From: Pezicula radicicola
Lineage: Eukaryota > Ascomycota > Leotiomycetes > Helotiales > Dermateaceae
Reading direction: 5' to 3'
Length of the DNA: 64,000 nt
Assembly (NCBI GenBank): GCA_003008705.1
Contig: PDUO01000031.1
Location: 620,001-684,000, forward strand
Positions 44,446 through 56,046 of this stretch are shown here, one piece after another; the first letter of the stretch is position 1; the number at the start of each line of letters is the position of its first letter. Both the position numbers and the translations under genes were made by a program. The notes under the pieces are model-generated. The model made no database searches and had not been told where the DNA came from. It was given only the letters and a program-made list of their open reading frames with translations.

Positions 44446-45285
44446 GGAAATGGAGAATTGTATGATTTGTGTATTTATTACCTTAGGCGGTTAGAGAATG
44501 CCTACTACTTTTAGACGTCAGATGTACAGATGGGCTTCCCTGTATACTTTGAAAGTTTAATGGATACTTCTATTGGGCCGGGGAATAACACTTGTAGATA
44601 CCTAAAGGGATCAGGTCACATGACCATACAACTCTCTAAACTATTCTTACATTAACTTCAACAAACGTAAGTTCCTTCTGACTTCTCCTGTTCCTTTTCG
44701 ATAGAACCCGTATACTTAATACAAGAAAGGGGGCTAACTACCGGCGTCAGAGTGACACTTAATTCAACTCTAACCTTAGCGAGCAATGCCGAGTACTATT
44801 ATGCAGAAGAGTATTCCATCCTACTCGTATCTCATTCCTTTTAAAAGCACCTAAAAAAGTAGAAGTTTAAATAAACAATGCCTAAGATACTTAAGAAGAG
44901 GTTCTACAAAATGCCCCCTATTGCATCCTTTCAGCAGGATCAAGAGCATTATTAACCTCGCCCCAAACTCTGGCAGCCACCGCAGGATTTGCCAAGCACA
45001 ATGTTTTACTTATCTCGCGAAGCGAAATGCTAAACGACCATTCTACCTTTCGGCATTCCCGCGATGACTAAGGAGCCGCAATATACGAGTAGAGTGCTTG
45101 TATTCAATGCGAAATAGAAGGTATCTTAATTTTAAATATCCCGATCCTTGATAATCTAGACTGCCCTATATATATATAACTCCTCAGTGCTTCCCCTTCG
45201 ATATTCAACAACAACTTACTAAAGTCACGCATTCAGAACCGCATTCAAACCACAGTCTCTACATTCATTTATATCAACCATCAAA
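44446..45285. other. AT-rich intergenic stretch
   Basis: 840 bp; nothing recognisable apart from the promoter of the following secreted protein. Confidence 0.4.
45167..45179 (+). promoter_or_regulatory. TATA box of the small secreted protein gene
   Basis: A TATATATATATAA tract lies about 107 bp before the ATG and is followed by a pyrimidine-rich start region and an A/C-rich leader, pointing to a strong regulated promoter. Confidence 0.55.
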
Positions 45286-46007
45286 ATGAAATCAACAATC
45301 TTTCTCCAAGCATTTGCCCTTGCCCTTCCTGCGGCACAAGCACTTTCAATGGTCGACTACAGTCCCGCATCAGATGTCGAAACGAACGCTGAAGCCTTTT
45401 TTAAAGAGTAAGCCAGCCATTCAAACCCCCAAATCCCTCTTCCAATAAGAAACATTCACTAAATCATCTTCTTCCCTCCCAGATTCTACACAACAGCCGA
45501 AAACTCCTCAGCAACAACCACCTACACCGATTTCTTCACCTCCGACGCAACCTTAAAAGTATTGACAAATACCGCACAAGGAAGTGCAGCGATCTTGAAA
45601 ATGCAACAATATTTTTTGCCTGTTGATGGGTCTAAGCAGTGGAATGTACGTCCCCTTTCAATTTTCCCATAATGAAGACTTTTGTGGCTAACGTGTCTTA
45701 TAGCATTTCCCAAATAACGTTACGATTTCTGGAGAGACTTCAACTAATAAGACGTATGATGTTCACGCTACTCTTCAAACTTCATATACGGGTGGGAATT
45801 GTTCTACTTCTTAGTATGTATCTCCTCTGTAGATCTATAATTTATTCAACTGCTAATATAATACTTAGTTTACAAGCTCGGTTCACTGTAACTAAAGATG
45901 ATGCTGGAACTGTGAATTTGGAAGCTCATTCTGGTAGTATTGCTATGTTGGATGATTACTTTGTTAATCCTACTGTTTCACCGTCGGATATTGAATGTAC
46001 TAAGTAG
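45286..46007 (+). CDS. small secreted protein, NTF2-like fold candidate
   Basis: Four exons: 45286-45407, 45483-45645, 45704-45813 and 45869-46007, encoding 177 residues. Residues 1-19 (MKSTIFLQAFALALPAAQA) form a clear signal peptide. The mature part begins near LSMVDY and has AEAFFKEFYTTAENSS, TYTDFFTSDATLKV, a run of beta strands with NFT/NCS-type N-glycosylation sites, and only two Cys. The helix-then-strands layout recalls SnoaL/NTF2-like domains, but I cannot confirm the family. It is the only gene in about 3.5 kb of AT-rich DNA. It could be an extracellular enzyme or an effector-like protein. Confidence 0.8.
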
Positions 46008-47949
46008 ATTGAATGGTCTTGTTGGGACTTTGCTACGGATTTTGGGATCGCATTTTGGGGGTATAGGAGATTGTGAAGTTTGGGAATACTGGAATATGGT
46101 TAGAGTATCTTGATGCTTGTTTTTATAGAAATCAAAATATGTTCTGCTTAATAGTGTCCCTGAATCATGATTATACATCGCATATCTAAGAGTTTAAAGT
46201 AACAATTGTATAGGAGCATAAGGCTTTTTTATTTTACTGGTACACATAGTTTAAGTAACGTACTTAATTTGAATACCCGACTTTATCTTAGTAATTTGCC
46301 TGACCTAAATCACTCACCTCAATGGTAGCTCACTTGATTCAAATCTTTGACTTTTGGAAATAAAAAGGGGGGAGATATCACGCTCTTACGACTACGTATA
46401 TGCAGTACACATAAACCTGTACCTACCTGTAGCAAAAACAAAACAAAAAAACCCAGCCTTTTTGTCCTAATCAAGCTGATGCCTCTATTATAAGCGAATA
46501 CCAATTCCTATGCTAAAATGTCTCTGGCATAAATTGAATAATAGATACCCTAATCAACCCATTTTGAAATGATTCCCTTGACCCTTTCCCTCAAATCCCT
46601 CTTTAAAAACTAATAAACCCACCCTTCCCTATCACACCCTATCACACCCCTCACTATCCTCTAGATCATCCAGTCCCATCCAAAAAGAACCCCCAATAAA
46701 ACAAAACCAAATCAACGACATAGTAAACCATCCACTAACCCCTCTCCCCCCCAAAAAAACATCAACCGAAAAACCTCTACGGATGATCTAAAGACTCAAG
46801 CCCATAAATAGTACTATCCCAAACAGGAAGTAACTCGCACCACCCCAAATTCGAAGATCCAAAATATAAAGAAGAAATCAGTCAGTGTTCTAATCCCCTC
46901 GCATATCATTTTATCTTCCAGCTTAGAAAGATTAAGCAAAGGTTATCGGTTTTGCTCTTGGGTGTGAAATCCATGATTGAGATGACCGTTATCATGGAGA
47001 TCTAGGAGTTGGAGAGTGAGGAGCCATAATGTTTGGAGGTAGTTGAACTTGTTGTTAAGTTATAGAAGTCTTTCAATTAAGTGAGAGAATATGAATATAT
47101 TAGAAACAGTCTAGGTGATTTGGTAAAATTTTGATGCTGAACCCCATGCCACATAGAATTGGTTTGAATCAATCTATTGTCTTGTATGCCTCTGCTAGTG
47201 CTGTAGAGCTTCCCGAATGGTCCCTCGGAGCTGGCATGGTAATTGAAGGTTTAAAGTGTTTTTCTAGTAGTGATGAATGTAGGAGATTTTTGGCTCGAAT
47301 TTTGTAAAGCTGTATCGAGTAAAGTGCTGTTTTAAGTAGGTAGCCTTCGCAGCCCTGACTAGCCTATAGCTTATAATTTGTCGTCTACTTATTGGAAGAC
47401 TAGGTTATTGGAAAACTCCTAAAGGCAAAAAGTAATGCCTAGTATGTTACCTATATGAAGTGAGTTACCCAAAAGTGAGCTACTCAAGTGTGTTTCCCTT
47501 GGGTCTTATTAGATCGGTATTGATAATAATCTCTTACGAAAAGCAAATAATATAGTACCTACCTAAGTTTGTTTTAAATCTAAAAGAGTAATAATGACTA
47601 CTTTAGATGGCTTGGCTAAATTATTTACCTGCGTTGTAGCATTGGTATGGTAGAAGGCATTCGCGTTCAGAGGAGTTTGCCTAGTCTTTGAAGACAGCAA
47701 GTGGATTTCTTTTACCAAAAGTTAGAATTCAATTTCATTAACTTCTCCGCTACGATGACCAAACAGCGTTGACTGTATCAACCTCTTCCATGCAAAAGCC
47801 CTTCTTTGCAGATGGTAAACCTAACGCCAGCTGCTCGCTATGCAGCATTCCCTCCCAAAACACAACCAGAACTAGAACGTATGTATTCATGCATGCAAAC
47901 CCCTCCCCAACGACGATCTTTCATGTATGCTCACCGAATGCTTGACTTG
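46008..47949. other. long AT-rich gene-free stretch
   Basis: 1.94 kb with no supported gene. Pyrimidine-rich tracts (CCCTCTCCCCCCCAAAAAA) occur near 46740. Degenerate CACTTGA / CAAGTG words occur at 46330 and 47470-47500. The open frame at 47806-48351 is antisense to the ubiquitin ligase end. Confidence 0.4.
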
Positions 47950-49982
47950 TCACCTCACAGGAATCTCCCAAGCACCGGCATCTTCTTCGTCATCACTGTC
48001 CCATTCTACATCATCTTCTTGATCAACAAGGGCCATCTGAACAAATCGTTGTACCCAAGCCCTCTGAAGTGCTTCTCTCTCTTCTCCTTGTCCAGGACCC
48101 CCAGGACCCCCAACAGCAGGATTGCCATTACCATTACCATTAGCGTTAATATTACGATTTCTTCTGTCTCGTCGAAACGGTACATGTCTTCCCCCACGAC
48201 CACGAGCATTTCCACGCGGGGGGTCAACAAGGCCTGGGGCCATCGGTGCTGCAGGTGGTGGTGGACGTGGAACGTTGATTCGGAAGACGAGGGGGCCCTC
48301 ACGTTGGATGGGGGGTCGGTCTACTTCAGGTTCTGGAGTATCTTCATCTGATGGTTCTTCAATTTCAGGGATATCGTGCTGTTCACCACCCTGGCCCGCT
48401 GCGTGAACAAAGTCATCGTGAGGTCCCCAGGCTTCGTCAGCCATGTCCTCGGGCTCATCGTCTCCATTCGCGAAACGGACGTCAAATTGAGGGCCATCAC
48501 CACCTTCAAGCTCCCAGAGACGCTGATAACAACCAGCGTTCACGATATTGTAGTGTTTGTACGGATTTCCGGGTTCTAGCCAAGCTGAACAGAGGTAGCA
48601 GAAGTGGGTATTACACTTGAAACATATCATATGATTACAGCCGTGGGTCTTCGAAGATGGAGCTGTGCAGGTTGGGCAGGGTGTTGTGTGCATCTTCATG
48701 TAGTCGAGCGAAGCTTTGTCTTCCTCAGTCAATTCGCCATTCTTGGTTGGGGCGCATATTTTGAATTCGCCGTGCCAGCCTTGGTAGCATCGACTACAGA
48801 AAGCAAAAGAGCAGTCTTCACAAATAGAAAGCAGATCCTTCTGGGCATTAAATCCTTTCTCAGAGGTATCGGAGTCTTCGTCGTCACTATCCGCTAATTC
48901 CAGACCTTCAGGCTTGCGATGTTTCTTCGACTTTGCTGCTCCCTGGCACCACTTCCGAGGGCAATATATTGTGTTCCTATCCGACTCAAGGTCCACTTTG
49001 TGCTTGAGCTTAACGTATCGAGTTACCATTCCATGGTCGAGAGGAATTTGCAGTAATTCACTTGGGCTGAGCTGGGTCTTCGGCTTCTTGTTCGCTGCGA
49101 CTTGAGCTTCGCCACGCTTTTTTGCACAGTCAGGAGTCAAGCACCGCACTGAAGCCAAGTCTCCTTCCGTAATCGCATTATTGTAGAAATCTTGTAAACA
49201 CTGGACACAGAAAACGTGCCCGCAGTCGACCATCTTATGGCACACAGTACCCTTCTTGGGATCTAAGATAAGTTAGCTGAGCTTGTATGCTTTGGAATAT
49301 ATATAATTGTACCTAAGCAGATGCCACAGTCAAAAGTTTCCTTTTCGAATGCGGTCTGTGTTGCCTTGATATCATAATCCAGCAATGCAATCTGATGCTC
49401 CTGCAGAACCTCCAGGACGTGCCCCTCTTCTACCCTACCAAACCCAGTTTCTGCTGCCTGTTGTAGATGATCAATGTATGCGAAGACGACCTGATCACGA
49501 CCAAAGTCCTCCCACATGCGCTCGCCATCCGCCTGGAGTCTGTCGATGGTGTCTAAGGACAGCCAAGGCGGGGAGGTTGTCAAGTCGAATCGTGGTGGTT
49601 TCTCGGCGGGGTATCCTTCAGGCAACGTGATATGCAACTGCAGCGATGGTAGGTACTTCAGTTGGTGAACCCCAAGGTTATGTGCTGGTGCAGCAGCGGC
49701 ATCATCATTGTTCTGCTCTTCTCCCTCCGCAGAAATAGCAGATGATGGCGGGGTTGGTAGAGGGGCAGTTGGTGGCGCAGGACCTTCCAACGACACGGGA
49801 AATCTCACACTGAGAGGATTTGCAGGGTGAACAGGTAGTTCTATGGTGGCAGAAAATGGATCTTTTGCATCTAGGATTATCTCGGGGAATATGGCAGAGA
49901 TGGTGGATAGTTCAACTTCGCGTTCATCTTCCTCCTCCATTTTTGGCCTTGGCGGGGTGTTCGCCTGGAGATCGAATGTCAC
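47950..49982 (-). CDS. RWD-RBR E3 ubiquitin ligase (RNF14/Itt1-like)
   Basis: Two exons, 49313-49982 and 47950-49262, encoding 660 residues. An N-terminal RWD domain spans about residues 15-180 (LSTISAIFPEI; ITLPEGYPAEKPP). RING1 begins at FDCGICL and continues CHKMVDCGHVFCVQCLQDF. An IBR with CPRKWCQG and CEDCSFAFCSRCYQGWHG follows, then RING2 CPTCTAPSSKTHGCNHMICFKC, whose GCNHM Cys is the expected thioester residue of RBR enzymes. After this lie acidic DDEPED stretches, RGG-like RGNARGRGGRH, an Asn/Gly repeat and a final acidic tail. It attaches ubiquitin through a Cys intermediate. The yeast counterpart Itt1 affects translation termination. The frame opens at 49982; a second Met at residue 15 is an alternative start. 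Confidence 0.93.
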
Positions 49983-50400
49983 CGTTCAACGACAAGGTCG
50001 GATAAGGAGTGGTCGACTGGAGCAAGTGGCATGTGTATGATGATAGATGCGCGTTCCAAGAACGTGCTTGTGGACCTGTGGTGAAAAGATGTAGAGTCAG
50101 AGAAATTATATTGCTTCGACCGAGTATCGTGTGGCGGATTACGAGTGCCTACCCTACTGCAGGCTTACCACTTTTTCAAGTGAAGGAAGAGTCATGGTTT
50201 ATCCGGCGCCGACATTCTGAGCCGCCTCTGATTTCCAAAACTTCCAGCAAATACACTGTCAACACGCGACCATGATGTCGATGCCCAACGACTCTCTTGC
50301 ATGACCTTGGGACCAAATATATGAACTTAGATGCAATACCAGACATTTCTTTGATTCTTACGCCTTGGAACGGCCATATACTACACCAATCGTGCCCATC
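49983..50400. promoter_or_regulatory. divergent promoter, ubiquitin ligase / dolichyl-diphosphatase
   Basis: 418 bp between two outward-facing housekeeping genes. I see no clear TATA box, as is common for such promoters. Confidence 0.4.
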
Positions 50401-51162
50401 ATGGCCGACACACCGCTGGCCTCGCTGTCCCTAACCCATGTCCATTATGTATTTCCTCCTCTGCCACCTCCCATCCTGCTCAACTGACAGTTCTAATAGG
50501 ACCCTAACGACCCAATCTCCTACTTCTGCGCCTGGCTTGCTCTCGTCCCCCAAGGGCTTTGTGTCGCCTATGCAACCCTGATCTGGTCGACGCGCGAGGT
50601 CGAAATCGCGCTCCTCTTCGCTGGGCAACTTGGCTGTGAAGCCCTCAACTTCATCCTCAAGCGACTTCTCAAAGAGGAGCGCCCGAGACAAATGCACGGA
50701 AAAGGCTATGGCATGCCCTCCTCACACGCGCAGTTCGTCTCATTCTTCTCGATTTCGTTGACGCTGTTCTTGTTGTTGAGACATAAGCCACAAAGGCCAA
50801 CGGAGAGTCATACTCCGCTGAAGTTGTGGGAAAGGCTTGCGCTTAGTGCTGTTGTGTTAGCAAATGCGGGTTTGGTATCGTGGAGTCGGACATATTTGAG
50901 TTATCATACTCCAAAGCAAGTATTTGTTGGTTGTTTGGCTGGAGGCGTGAGTGCAGTATTATGGTTTCTAGCTACGGAAGCATTGAGGAGGACAGGATTA
51001 CTGGCTTGGATTCTTGAACAACCAGTGACGAGACTGTTTCGAATGAGGGATCTTGTGGTTGAGGAGGATTTATGCCAGAGTGGTTGGGAGAAGTGGGAAG
51101 CGAAGAGAGCAACTGCAGCAGCTTCTTCGACTGCCGGTGCGAAGAAAGTCAAGTCTCGTTGA
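50401..51162 (+). CDS. dolichyl-diphosphatase (PAP2 family)
   Basis: Two exons, 50401-50448 and 50500-51162, encoding 236 residues. The three PAP2 phosphatase motifs are complete: KRLLKEERP, GMPSSHAQF and SRTYLSYHTPKQV, with the catalytic His residues in the second and third. Four or so membrane segments surround them. It should hydrolyse dolichyl diphosphate to dolichyl phosphate on the lumenal side of the ER, recycling the carrier for N-glycosylation, as yeast CAX4/CWH8 does. The first exon is only 16 codons (ATGGCCGAC) and joins in phase 0 to give THVHYDPNDPISYF, matching relatives. The C-terminal 30 residues are Ala/Ser/Lys-rich and variable. Confidence 0.92.
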
Positions 51163-53523
51163 GGTTGGGCGAATCAATTGCTGCTGGATAATTGTCGAAT
51201 GCACCACAATTTCCTGCGTTATAAAGACAATTCCTTTTGAATCTTTGACTTCTGTCCGGATATGCCGCCGTTTGGTATCGGGTACTATCTTCACCCGCGT
51301 TGAATCCAGAAAGCCCACGGATACTAGTCAACATACGAATACCCGTGGAAGAGGCACTAACAAGCAAAAGATATAGCGAACAGCAAATTCATATCTATGC
51401 CCAACTCATTGGAACACCGGATAATCTAGGTAACTCGATTCTTCATACTGTACTTCTCTCTTGCCTTTTAAAAACAGAGAAACCCTGCTAAGCCACAATC
51501 CTCCAGGAACTGGCATCAAGTTTTCCTGGGCTACGACTTCACTCTCCTTGCAACCATCCTTGCGAGAAGAACTCCTATAGCGAGCGCTCTGAAGTATTTG
51601 TATTGGCGACACTATCTAGATACCTAAAGAGATGAGCTCATCCAGCCAATATCTCTTTAATCTGTACGGCCACCCTCCTGTATTCCAAGACCCGCGGTGT
51701 CAGTGGTGACTGCTTGTGACGCCATAGCCTTTGCAGCTCAGACTTGGTGTCTTTTCATGCGCGCGTCTTCTCGCTAGCGCTATGGCCCTGAAGCCAGCCT
51801 TTCACTTGAAGATATATGTGAGCCAATTTGAATTTTTGTTCTTATCAGCCATCCTACGAGGCTGTCTCGCAGAGGAAGAAAAAAACCGCCCTTGATACCG
51901 ACTCGAGTCTAATTATTATTGTCAGAATGGTTCTACGAACATATCCAAAGGGATGTCCATACGGTGAACAAACCTGGCTTGCATAGAAGGGTAAATGCCT
52001 AGTGATATTTGATATATGATAGGAAGCCTTCTCTTAGGAGCTTCAGGTTATACTACCTTGAACACTTGCCTCGCAATTTTCTCCGAGATGAAGCTATCAC
52101 CAAGGTAGAACCTGTCAGTGGAGTAGGGGTATTAAATTACTAATTGCCGCTATCTCTTAACAGACTAGAATTTCCTTTATCGTAAGCTGCCCATGTATAC
52201 GAAAATAGCAATTAAAACTTAAGGTACTACCTCGACAATGCAATTTGCTTTCTAGACGTCGTTTTCGACTGAGCTCGCACAACAGAGGTCCCACTGTCTG
52301 TCAATCCCATGTACCGTACCAGAAAGCACGAAAATCACCTACCTCTCTGGTGCGATTGTGTGCGGATTCGTACCAAACCCAGCAGCTCTGAAGGGCATTA
52401 TTGTGTCGTTCTGGAGTGGGCTCCTTCACAATTTATCTGCAAACACCGAGCTTTCCCCACAGCAACCCCCGGATCTTGGTGTTCTTGGAATCAGATCTGG
52501 GGTCGTGCACACATCGCGGACCCCATAGCCAGAAATAGACAGTTTCAAAGAGGAGAAGGACTTGGCGACGCAGTAAGAAAGAGTGATCGGTTGTTCTTGT
52601 TGGTCAGAGGACGCGTCGCATTGGACAGAAAGAAGATCGAAGGGCCTCTGCGAGCGCGACTGATAACCATTGGTACAGGATACCTTGGAGCTTTTATTTC
52701 ACGCGTTGTCGCTCGCTACCGTACGTTCTCTCGTGTTGGACTACGGCGCAGATGATGTTGGATCGATTTACCCCGCATTTCATAACGATCTCGAAGTCTT
52801 GGTGGTGGTACAGAGGAGTAGTCGTCGTTTGATTCTTGGGGCATCTATTTTCGTGGGTGTGCAAAGGTTCGATCCAAAACACCCATGAGTGAAGAGATCA
52901 AGGATAGTTATGCATCTTGATATACATGGGGAGCTGGGAAGACGTTCGACGTTGCAACGAGAATGTCTGAGACCCCTCTTTATCATTTTACAGTTGTGGA
53001 ACGATGATGAAATGGCTCTGCAGTGATGACTACGAAATTATGACTGAGCGATATCGAAAACCGAAGTTCGCCATGTTCATAGTTAATAATAATGGAGAAA
53101 ACGGAGTACTGACGCCAAGGAGACATGTCGGCGAGATACCGAATAGCGAGTGTACTGTATGTACAGTATACTTTTATCGGGGAGTGTGGGGTAAAGTGGA
53201 AGGCCGAGAGGCATCCGATATATCGCCGTTAGTGAGGGGCAGCGAGGGGAGACTACCACTTACTTACCAAACAGAATGCTGACGGCGACACTTCCGACAC
53301 AGATGAACTAACTGAACCTTCTACTTACTGAGACAAGACAAGACACCTGCGAGGTAAAAGTCAATTCTGCGACGAGCTAGGAATTATGAGGACAGGATGA
53401 GCAGGCCAAGATGAAGAATTAAGGGAAAACACAAGAGGAGATAGATATACTCACAACAGTCGATACCTCTAAGCTGGTATATTTGTTTACCTTTCATACT
53501 GCCCGTAAATATGACCTCATAGT

Positions 53524-53551
53524 TACAGCTACAGCTACAGCTACAGCTACA
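53524..53551. repeat. ACAGCT hexanucleotide microsatellite
   Basis: Four to five perfect tandem copies of a 6-bp unit. Confidence 0.85.
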
Positions 53552-53619
53552 ACCCCCCTAGCTCCCACCCACGTCCATGTCCAGCTAATCGGTGCTACTT
53601 GTACACTCCGAACATCACC

Positions 53620-53621
53620 GA

Positions 53622-53658
<37 letters not shown>
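53620..53658. repeat. GA dinucleotide microsatellite
   Basis: An almost pure (GA)n tract of about 39 bp with two GGG interruptions. GA tracts of this sort can act as promoter elements in fungi; here it is 0.8 kb before the formate dehydrogenase start. Confidence 0.85.
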
Positions 53659-53659
<1 letters not shown>

Positions 53660-54475
53660 TTCAGACAGCGTTCTGCAGCTCACAAGGTACATCCAGCCAG
53701 ATGCGTGGAAATCCACAAGTTCGTCTTCTCCTAAAGCCAAAGCCGCACCACTGTAACTCCATCCCTCGCCTAGCCCCTCATCTGCATCTCATCCACATAC
53801 ACACCAGCACGGAAACAGGGCACGGAAAGGGTAACTGGGCTGAAAATAGAGCCTGGCCACTTGATCACGAAGGAAACTCACAAACACGCTGGTCCTGTAA
53901 CAAGTGGAGAAATCCCGAGATGCACTTGCTGCATTTTCCCGACTGTCGGCGGCGAGAACGCTGTCTCTGGTGTCTCCGTCCATCCAGGTCCAATGTTCTT
54001 GCTGGCTGAATTGGGCAACAAGTGAGAGACTGCAAAAGAGGGGAAACTACTCACGATAGAGTGGGAACTGTAGAGCCAGCCAACTATATAAGCTGACATT
54101 CCCCTCAAAGTCTTGGAGGATTTTCTGTGTTCTCCCATACTGTACCCATCCTCCTCCAAACTCCCAAGCTCCCGCATATAATTATTTTGTTTCATCTTTG
54201 CATACAGTTTTATACCTGTTGTCAAAGAGGTACGTACCATCTCTCGTGATTCCATCTGCCCATCTGCCCATCTTCCCCCCCCCCTTTTTTCTCTGCAGTC
54301 ATGTTACAGGGCATATATACATTCCCTGCCTACTCCCCGAAACATGGCCGAATATCCCATTACGTCGTAACTGACAGCTACCCCGCATTAAAGTTTCCCA
54401 GATCAACAAAAACCAACCCTCCATCTTCCACTCAAGTCTCCCGAAAAATAATTATACTTCTTCACTTTCTTCAAA

Positions 54476-56046
54476 ATGGTATTTCTTTCTCGTCCAATCA
54501 GTCGCCTCGCTCGGCCACTCTGCAGAGCCTCCTTGTCCACAACAGCTCGACCAATTCCCTCGTCAGCGAGGTCGAGTGTTCTGTCTCGAGGAGCTCTCTC
54601 ACCTGCCATTGCTTCCTCTCCTGCATCTTGGCGGCAGAGTGGTGTCGGAAGCTTGAAAAGCCCTATTGGCAGCATCAGAACGCTAACTGGAAAACGGGAA
54701 AAGGTCAAGGTTCTTCTTGTATTGTATGATGGCAAGAAGCACGCCGAAGAGGTATGTTCAACTTTCCGGTCTATCCGATGTTCAATTGGCATTCAGAAGA
54801 GTGCTGATGTTGGTGTCGCATAGGTCCCAGAGCTTCTAGGCACAACCGAGAACGAGCTCGGAATTCGAAAATGGCTTGAGGATCAGGGACACACCCTGGT
54901 TACCACATCAGACAAGGACAGCGAGAACTCCAAGTTTGACCAGGAATTGGTTGACGCTGAGGTTATCATCACAACTCCGTATGTCCAGTTAACAAACCAC
55001 CTGCTAGTCATGTGCTGATAGGAGGGAATATAGCTTCCACCCGGGCTACCTCACTGCAGAGCGCTTGGCAAAGGCCAAGAACCTCAAGATTGCCATCACT
55101 GCCGGTATTGGATCTGACCACGTCGACTTGAATGCTGGTAAGTCTGCTGGCTGTCTCGGGTACGAAGCAAGATATTAACTCTGTATAGCCAACAAGACCA
55201 ATGGAGGTATCACCGTCGCTGAAGTCACTGGATCTAACGTTGTCTCCGTCGCTGAGCACGTTGTCATGACCATTCTTGTCCTTGTCCGCAACTTTGTCCC
55301 AGCCCACGAGCAGATCCAAGCTGGAGACTGGGACGTCGCCGCTGCCGCCAAGAACGAGTTTGATCTCGAGGGCAAGGTCGTTGGAACTGTAGCTGTCGGT
55401 CGTATTGGAGAGCGTGTCCTTAGACGTCTTAAGCCATTCGACTGCAAGGAGCTCTTGTACTTCGATTACCAACCTCTAAAGCCAGAGATCGAGAAGGAGA
55501 TTGGCTGCCGACGTGTCGAGAACTTGGAGGAGATGTTGTCACAGTGTGATGTTGTCACCATCAACTGCCCTCTCCACGAGAAGACTCGCGGTCTGTTCAA
55601 CAAGGAATTGATCTCCAAGATGAAGCCAGGTAAGTTGCACTGCCAATTTCGTTTCCCATCGCATTAACATTTCATACTAATACTTTACTCTAGGATCTTG
55701 GCTCGTTAACACCGCTCGTGGCGCCATTGTCGTCAAGGAAGACGTTGCCGAGGCTCTCAAGACCGGACACCTCCGTGGTTATGGAGGAGACGTATGGTTC
55801 CCTCAACCCGCACCAAAGGACCACCCTCTTCGCTACGCCAAGAACCCATTCGGCGGTGGAAACGCCATGGTTCCCCACATGTCCGGCACATCTCTCGATG
55901 CCCAGAAGCGATATGCTGATGGCGTCAAGTCGATCCTTGAGAGCTACTTGTCCGGAAAGCATGATTACCGCCCTCAAGATTTGATTGTTTACGGTGGTGA
56001 TTACGCCACCAAGGCTTACGGTGAGCGCGCCAAGGTCGGCAAGTAA
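54476..56046 (+). CDS. fdh: NAD-dependent formate dehydrogenase
   Basis: Five exons: 54476-54751, 54824-54978, 55034-55137, 55189-55629 and 55694-56046, encoding 442 residues. The enzyme oxidises formate to CO2 with NAD. Active-site signatures are complete: [27 protein letters not shown] (formate-binding Asn), NAD fold [12 protein letters not shown] (the Ala-x-Gly form normal in this family), NTARGAIV (Arg), [13 protein letters not shown] and [12 protein letters not shown] (catalytic His). The first 75 residues are rich in Arg and Ser with no acidic residue in the first 45, so they look like a mitochondrial presequence; no internal Met precedes [11 protein letters not shown], so a cytosolic form from a downstream start is unlikely. 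It is probably induced by formate or one-carbon compounds, as in other fungi. Confidence 0.96.

Larger units (their letters stand above)
51163..54475. other. 3.3-kb gene-free region upstream of formate dehydrogenase
   Basis: No gene supported. A 148-codon frame at 52309-52755 has no recognisable domain. Microsatellites lie at 53524-53551 and 53620-53658, and a C10-T6 tract occurs near 54280. The region just before 54476 is a pyrimidine-rich leader. Confidence 0.4.

Noticed and set aside
46320..46860. Possible CRISPR-like or tandem array from repeated C/A-rich words
   Set aside because: No regularly spaced direct repeats, and the genome is fungal; the pattern is simple base bias.
47806..48351. 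181-codon + strand frame
   Set aside because: It is antisense to the Pro/Gly/acidic repeat part of the RBR ligase, where biased codons keep the other strand open.
52309..52755. 148-codon + strand frame in the long gene-free region
   Set aside because: I compared it with HET-type and similar fungal proteins and found no convincing motif; left as unsupported.
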